NCBI RefSeq assembly: GCF_003001905.1
Contig: NZ_PVNE01000013.1
Coordinates: forward strand, 1-64,000
Source: Planifilum fimeticola
Lineage (GTDB): Bacteria; Bacillota; Bacilli; Thermoactinomycetales; DSM-44946
Reading direction: 5' to 3'
DNA: 64,000 nucleotides
Shown: positions 60,826 to 64,000 of the stretch, piece by piece
Layout of the letters: every line of letters starts with the position of its first letter
How positions within the stretch are numbered: position 1 is the first letter of the stretch
The notes under the pieces: generated by a model
Seen by the model: only the letters and a program-made list of their open reading frames with translations
The model's database searches: none
Told to the model about the DNA's origin: nothing
Translations under genes and position numbers: made by a program

Positions 60826-61239
60826 TCACTTTTCCTCCTGCGCAATCATGATGAGGTTGCCGCAGGTATCATCGATCATGGCCTGGTAGCCCCATTCGGT
60901 TTTGGTGGGCTCCATGACGAAGGTGGCCCCTCGTTTTTTCAAGCGCTCGTATTCCTTATTCATATCCTCGACAAAAAACATGGTATAGGGAATTTTCGCC
61001 TCATAAAGAGCCTTTTGATAGGCCGCGGCGGCGGGCTGGCCGTTGATCTGAATAAGCGGATTGCTGTTCGGCTCAAGAAGCAACTCCACATCTTCGGGAC
61101 CCTCGGGTGAAACTACCGTCAGCCACCGGGCTCCACCCGCCGGAACATCCCGTTTCTTCACAAAGCCCAAAACCTCCGTGTAAAACCGGAGGGCCTTCTC
61201 CTGATCGTCCACCAGTACGCTGGTCAGTTTGATTTTCAC
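60826..61239 (-). CDS. VOC-family (glyoxalase/bleomycin resistance-like) protein
   Basis: 137 aa from a GTG at 61239 behind GAGGGGG. Paired beta-alpha-beta modules are visible: KLTSVLVDDQEKALRFYTEVLGF, then TMFFVEDMNKEYERLKKRGATF and a terminal DDTCGNLIMIAQ. The subgroup resembles uncharacterised YraH-like proteins with an extended middle segment (LLLEPNSNPLIQINGQP). Substrate unknown. Confidence 0.85.
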   Translation of the reverse strand: MKIKLTSVLVDDQEKALRFYTEVLGFVKKRDVPAGGARWLTVVSPEGPEDVELLLEPNSNPLIQINGQPAAAAYQKALYEAKIPYTMFFVEDMNKEYERLKKRGATFVMEPTKTEWGYQAMIDDTCGNLIMIAQEEK

Positions 61240-61338
61240 GGAAATCCCCCTCTTCGTGTTCGCATGTGAAAGGTACAAGTGGATTCACCGAAGCCTCCGT
61301 TTCTAACATGCCCCATTCCCGTCACGCTGTTTCATAGG

Positions 61339-62064
61339 TCAACGGACGTCCTTGGTGGGAGCGACCCACACCTCACCGGTTCCGGAGAAATGATAGGAGA
61401 GGGAATCCTTCCCTTTGCCGGTCACGCTGAGTTGGACCGCCCCCTTCCGCAGAAAGGCATAGGAACCTTCCAGCTGCAATTTTTCCTCGGCGACGGGAAG
61501 GCACATGACCTCCTGCGGAGAAACGGGCAGCTGCAGCACGCAGGCGCCGGTGCCGGACAGTTTCACCTGCAGCAGCACCTTGTCCTCCTTGCCCTCCGAA
61601 GCGGGGAGCTTGATCCGGACGGGGCTGACACTGACGGTCGCGTCACAGGCGAGAAACACATTCTCGTCGACGATAATCTCCTCCCGCTCCATCCAGAGAA
61701 GCTGATAGTGACCAAAGGACGGCTTCAGATAGATTTCGCCCTCGCCGCTGTAGACGGGAAGCATGAGGGGTTGTTTGACCAGGGATTCCTTCGCCAGAAT
61801 TCCGGTCATCGCTTTCCGCAGGATTTCGGAGGCGGCCCCTCCCTCCCCCGGTTTGGTCTTCACGCCGATGTTCCCCTTGAAAAACTGGAGCACACCCTCC
61901 GCAGACCGGACCTCCCCCTCGTTCAGAACAATCCGGATTTGCCGCAAAGGGGCACCGCTTTTTTTCACTTCCTTGTACTCAAGGATCTCAAATCGGCTTC
62001 CCTCGATTCCCTCCATGAGATCGACGACAGCAAACAACCGATCGTTGGAGTAGACGCTGTACAA
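61339..62064 (-). CDS. AIM24-like protein
   Basis: 241 aa from a TTG at 62064. The beta-rich pattern fits AIM24/TIGR00266-type proteins: RIVLNEGEVRSAEGVLQFFKGNI, YSGEGEIYLKPSFGHY, ILVDENVFLACD-like IIVDENVFLACDATVSV, and LLQVKLSGTGACVLQLP. These are found widely in bacteria without a settled function. No membrane segment. Monocistronic. Confidence 0.75.
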   Translation of the reverse strand: MYSVYSNDRLFAVVDLMEGIEGSRFEILEYKEVKKSGAPLRQIRIVLNEGEVRSAEGVLQFFKGNIGVKTKPGEGGAASEILRKAMTGILAKESLVKQPLMLPVYSGEGEIYLKPSFGHYQLLWMEREEIIVDENVFLACDATVSVSPVRIKLPASEGKEDKVLLQVKLSGTGACVLQLPVSPQEVMCLPVAEEKLQLEGSYAFLRKGAVQLSVTGKGKDSLSYHFSGTGEVWVAPTKDVR

Positions 62065-62281
62065 TCTCTTTCAATCCCCTTCCCCACGCTCTTCTCGCAA
62101 CCATCATCGCCAGCAGGCTCCACCCCTATTTTACCGGATTGGGGAGTCCTGAAACGACAAATTGAATCTTTTTTCAAAAAAATACAACGAAGAAAGGCGG
62201 AAACCCCGCCCGAAAAAGGCGTTTTTTGCCGGAGCAGAAAGGGTACTTAGCAAACGAATGTTTCCCTATGGAGGTAATAAA

Positions 62282-63175
62282 ATGAAAAAAATCTTTCTTC
62301 TCGTCCCACTTTTCTTGATCCTCTTGCTCACCGCCTGCGGAGGCCAGGCGGACTCCGGCAAAGTGATCGTCTCCGGAAAGGATTGGACGGAACAATGGAT
62401 TTTGTCCCATCTGCTGGCGGAGACGATCAAGGCACACACCGACCTGGAAGTGGAAGTCAAGGAGGGACTCGGTTCGGAGACGGTCCTGACGGAAGCCCTT
62501 AAAAAGGGGGACATCGATCTGTACGTGGAATACACGGGCACGGGATACATGGCCATCCTTCACAAGGAATTTCGGCCCGGCATGACGCCCGATGAAATAT
62601 ACGAAGCGACCAAAAAAGGGTACGAGGATGAGCTGGATGTGACATGGCTGAAGCCCCTGGGATTTGCCAACAACCATGTGATGACCATGCGAAAGGACAA
62701 GGCGGACTCCCTCGGCGCCTCCAGACTGGGCGATCTGAAGGGGAAAGCCGGCTCCCTCGCCTTCGGCGCCCCCGGAACCTTCTATGAACGGGCGGACGGC
62801 TATGAGGGGCTCACCAAAGCCTACGGATTTCAATTCGGCAAAAAGGTCTCCCTGGATGAAGACCTGATGTACCAGGCGGTCCACAAGGGAGAAGTGGACA
62901 TCATCACCGGCTTTTCCACCGATCCGAGAATCCGGCAGTTCAATCTGGCGGTCCTGGAGGACGACAAGCAATATTTCCCTCCCTACGACGCCGCCCCGGT
63001 CGTCCGGCGGGAAACCCTGGAGTCCCACCCGGAATTGAAGGAAGCCCTGGAAATGCTGGCCGGGCAGATCAGCACCGAAGAGATGTCGGAAATGAACGCC
63101 GAGGTGAACCTGGAAAACAAGGAACCCCGGGATGTGGCCATCCGGTTCCTGAAGAAAAAAGGGTTGATTCAGTAA
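62282..63175 (+). CDS. opuCC: Glycine betaine/carnitine/choline-type substrate-binding lipoprotein (OpuCC-like)
   Basis: 297 aa. Signal peptide with lipobox LLTAC (Cys19). The OpuAC-type binding domain shows SGKDWTEQWILSHLLAE, GLGSETVLTEALKKGDIDLYVEYTGT, FANNHVMTMRKD and VHKGEVDIITGFSTDPRI. It delivers compatible solutes to an ABC importer for osmoprotection. ATG behind ATGGAGG. The ATPase gene follows after 12 bp, an unusual order since in Bacillus the ATPase usually comes first. Confidence 0.9.
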   Translation: MKKIFLLVPLFLILLLTACGGQADSGKVIVSGKDWTEQWILSHLLAETIKAHTDLEVEVKEGLGSETVLTEALKKGDIDLYVEYTGTGYMAILHKEFRPGMTPDEIYEATKKGYEDELDVTWLKPLGFANNHVMTMRKDKADSLGASRLGDLKGKAGSLAFGAPGTFYERADGYEGLTKAYGFQFGKKVSLDEDLMYQAVHKGEVDIITGFSTDPRIRQFNLAVLEDDKQYFPPYDAAPVVRRETLESHPELKEALEMLAGQISTEEMSEMNAEVNLENKEPRDVAIRFLKKKGLIQ

Positions 63176-63187
63176 AGGGGATGGAGA

Positions 63188-64000
63188 ATGATCCGATTTG
63201 ACCGTGTGACCAAGAAGTATGAGGACGGAACCGTCGCCCTCAAGAATTTCAGCCTGGAGATTTCCAGAGGGGAATTGCTGGTCCTGATCGGCCCCAGCGG
63301 TTGCGGAAAAACGACCGCCCTGCGCATGATCAACCGGCTGATCGAGCCGACGGAGGGCAGCATCACCATCGACGGCCGGGATATCTCCGGGATCGATCCG
63401 GTGGAATTGCGCCGCAACATCGGATACGTGATCCAGCAGATCGGCTTGTTCCCCCACATGACCGTGGCGGAAAACATCTCCCTCGTTCCCCAACTGAAAA
63501 AGTGGGACCGGGAAGCGTGCCGAAAGCGGGTCGACGAGCTGCTCGACATGGTGGGGCTGGAGCCGGACACCTTCCGGGACCGCTACCCCTCGGAGTTGAG
63601 CGGCGGACAACAGCAGCGGATCGGCGTCGCCCGGGCGCTGGCGGGAGAACCCGACATCGTCCTGATGGATGAGCCCTTCAGCGCCCTGGACCCCATCAGC
63701 CGCGAACAGCTGCAGGACGACCTGATCCGCCTCCAGTCGGAAATGCGGAAAACCATCGTCTTCGTCACCCACGACATGGACGAAGCCCTCAAGGTGGCGG
63801 ACCGGATCGTCGTCATGAACGAGAAGAGGCTGGTGCAGACGGGAACACCGGACCAGCTGCTTGAACATCCCGCCGATGAATTCGTCCGGGAGTTCATCGG
63901 CGTCCACCGGCGGCGAAAAGCGCAGAACGGCGTCCCCACGGTCAACGACCTGATGTGTCCGGCGCCGGTCACCGCCCATCCCGATCAGGAACCCGCCGAA
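63188..64000 (+). CDS. opuCA: Quaternary amine ABC transporter ATPase (OpuCA-like), 3' end outside the window
   Basis: First 271 codons present. Walker A GPSGCGKT, the QQIGLFPHMTVAENI Q-loop typical of the OpuCA/ProV branch, signature LSGGQQQRIGVARAL, Walker B IVLMDEPFSALD and H-loop VTHDMDEALK. The sequence continues into the region where OpuCA has CBS domains (TVNDLMCPAPVTAHPDQ). Permease genes are expected beyond the window. Confidence 0.92.
   Translation, partial: MIRFDRVTKKYEDGTVALKNFSLEISRGELLVLIGPSGCGKTTALRMINRLIEPTEGSITIDGRDISGIDPVELRRNIGYVIQQIGLFPHMTVAENISLVPQLKKWDREACRKRVDELLDMVGLEPDTFRDRYPSELSGGQQQRIGVARALAGEPDIVLMDEPFSALDPISREQLQDDLIRLQSEMRKTIVFVTHDMDEALKVADRIVVMNEKRLVQTGTPDQLLEHPADEFVREFIGVHRRRKAQNGVPTVNDLMCPAPVTAHPDQEPAE

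Noticed and set aside
1-64000. CRISPR arrays, insertion sequences, prophage genes, rRNA and tRNA genes
   Set aside because: No regularly spaced repeats, transposase-like proteins, phage proteins or RNA gene signatures were found on either strand.

Overview
The window looks like chromosome of a Gram-positive member of the Bacilli with a fairly GC-rich core, most likely a thermophilic Thermoactinomycetaceae-type organism (Planifilum-like). This placement is an inference from gene content: YfhH, EcsAB, BmrCD-type ABC exporter, FadNAE operon with a FadR-like box, fabI with a FapR-like box, an S-box (SAM-I) leader on metH, MtnKA, class D sortase, and GTG/TTG starts with strong AGGAGG-type ribosome binding sites. 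No rRNA, tRNA, CRISPR array, transposase or integrase was seen.

Region 1 (1-10.2 kb) is visibly poorer in GC and carries carbohydrate genes: an intact beta-xylosidase (xynB) beside a heavily frameshifted xyloside symporter and a frameshifted LacI-type regulator (a decaying xylo-oligosaccharide locus), then a complete sorbitol (glucitol) PTS operon (srlD, gutR, gutM, srlA, srlE, srlB) ending in a fructose-6-phosphate aldolase. Region 2 (10.2-18.2 kb) is fatty-acid degradation: fadN-fadA-fadE, plus a 593-bp truncated copy of the fadE 3' end that abuts a lower-GC epoxide hydrolase gene.

Region 3 (18.4-38 kb) is mostly housekeeping: a 7Fe-type ferredoxin, an EamA exporter behind a 17-codon leader ORF, methionine salvage mtnK-mtnA, an LPxTA cell-wall protein, a site-2 protease, SAM decarboxylase, fabI, the BmrCD-like exporter behind a possible attenuator leader, an oxidoreductase/ThuA operon, an L,D-transpeptidase, a PGM-like metalloenzyme, yfhH, a cyclo-ligase-like protein, and a soluble orphan resembling the FlhA cytoplasmic domain.

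Region 4 (39.3-48.8 kb) is the most unusual. Two tandem, co-oriented blocks hold (a) a proline-rich LPxTA surface protein with a class D sortase and (b) a compact seven-gene type IV secretion-like set (TcpC-like, small membrane protein, TcpE-like, VirB4-like ATPase, VirB6-like channel, VirB8-like, and a lysozyme-plus-M23 wall hydrolase). No relaxase, coupling protein or integrase is visible, and ispH and azlCD flank it. It looks like a chromosomal conjugation-type envelope machine with an unknown cargo.

Region 5 (48.8-64 kb) holds an XRE-cupin regulator divergent from azlCD, a VOC pseudogene, paiB, ecsAB, the S-box-controlled metH plus the YitJ-type bifunctional methyltransferase/MTHFR, a VOC protein, an AIM24-like protein, and the start of an OpuC-type compatible-solute ABC transporter that runs off the window end.
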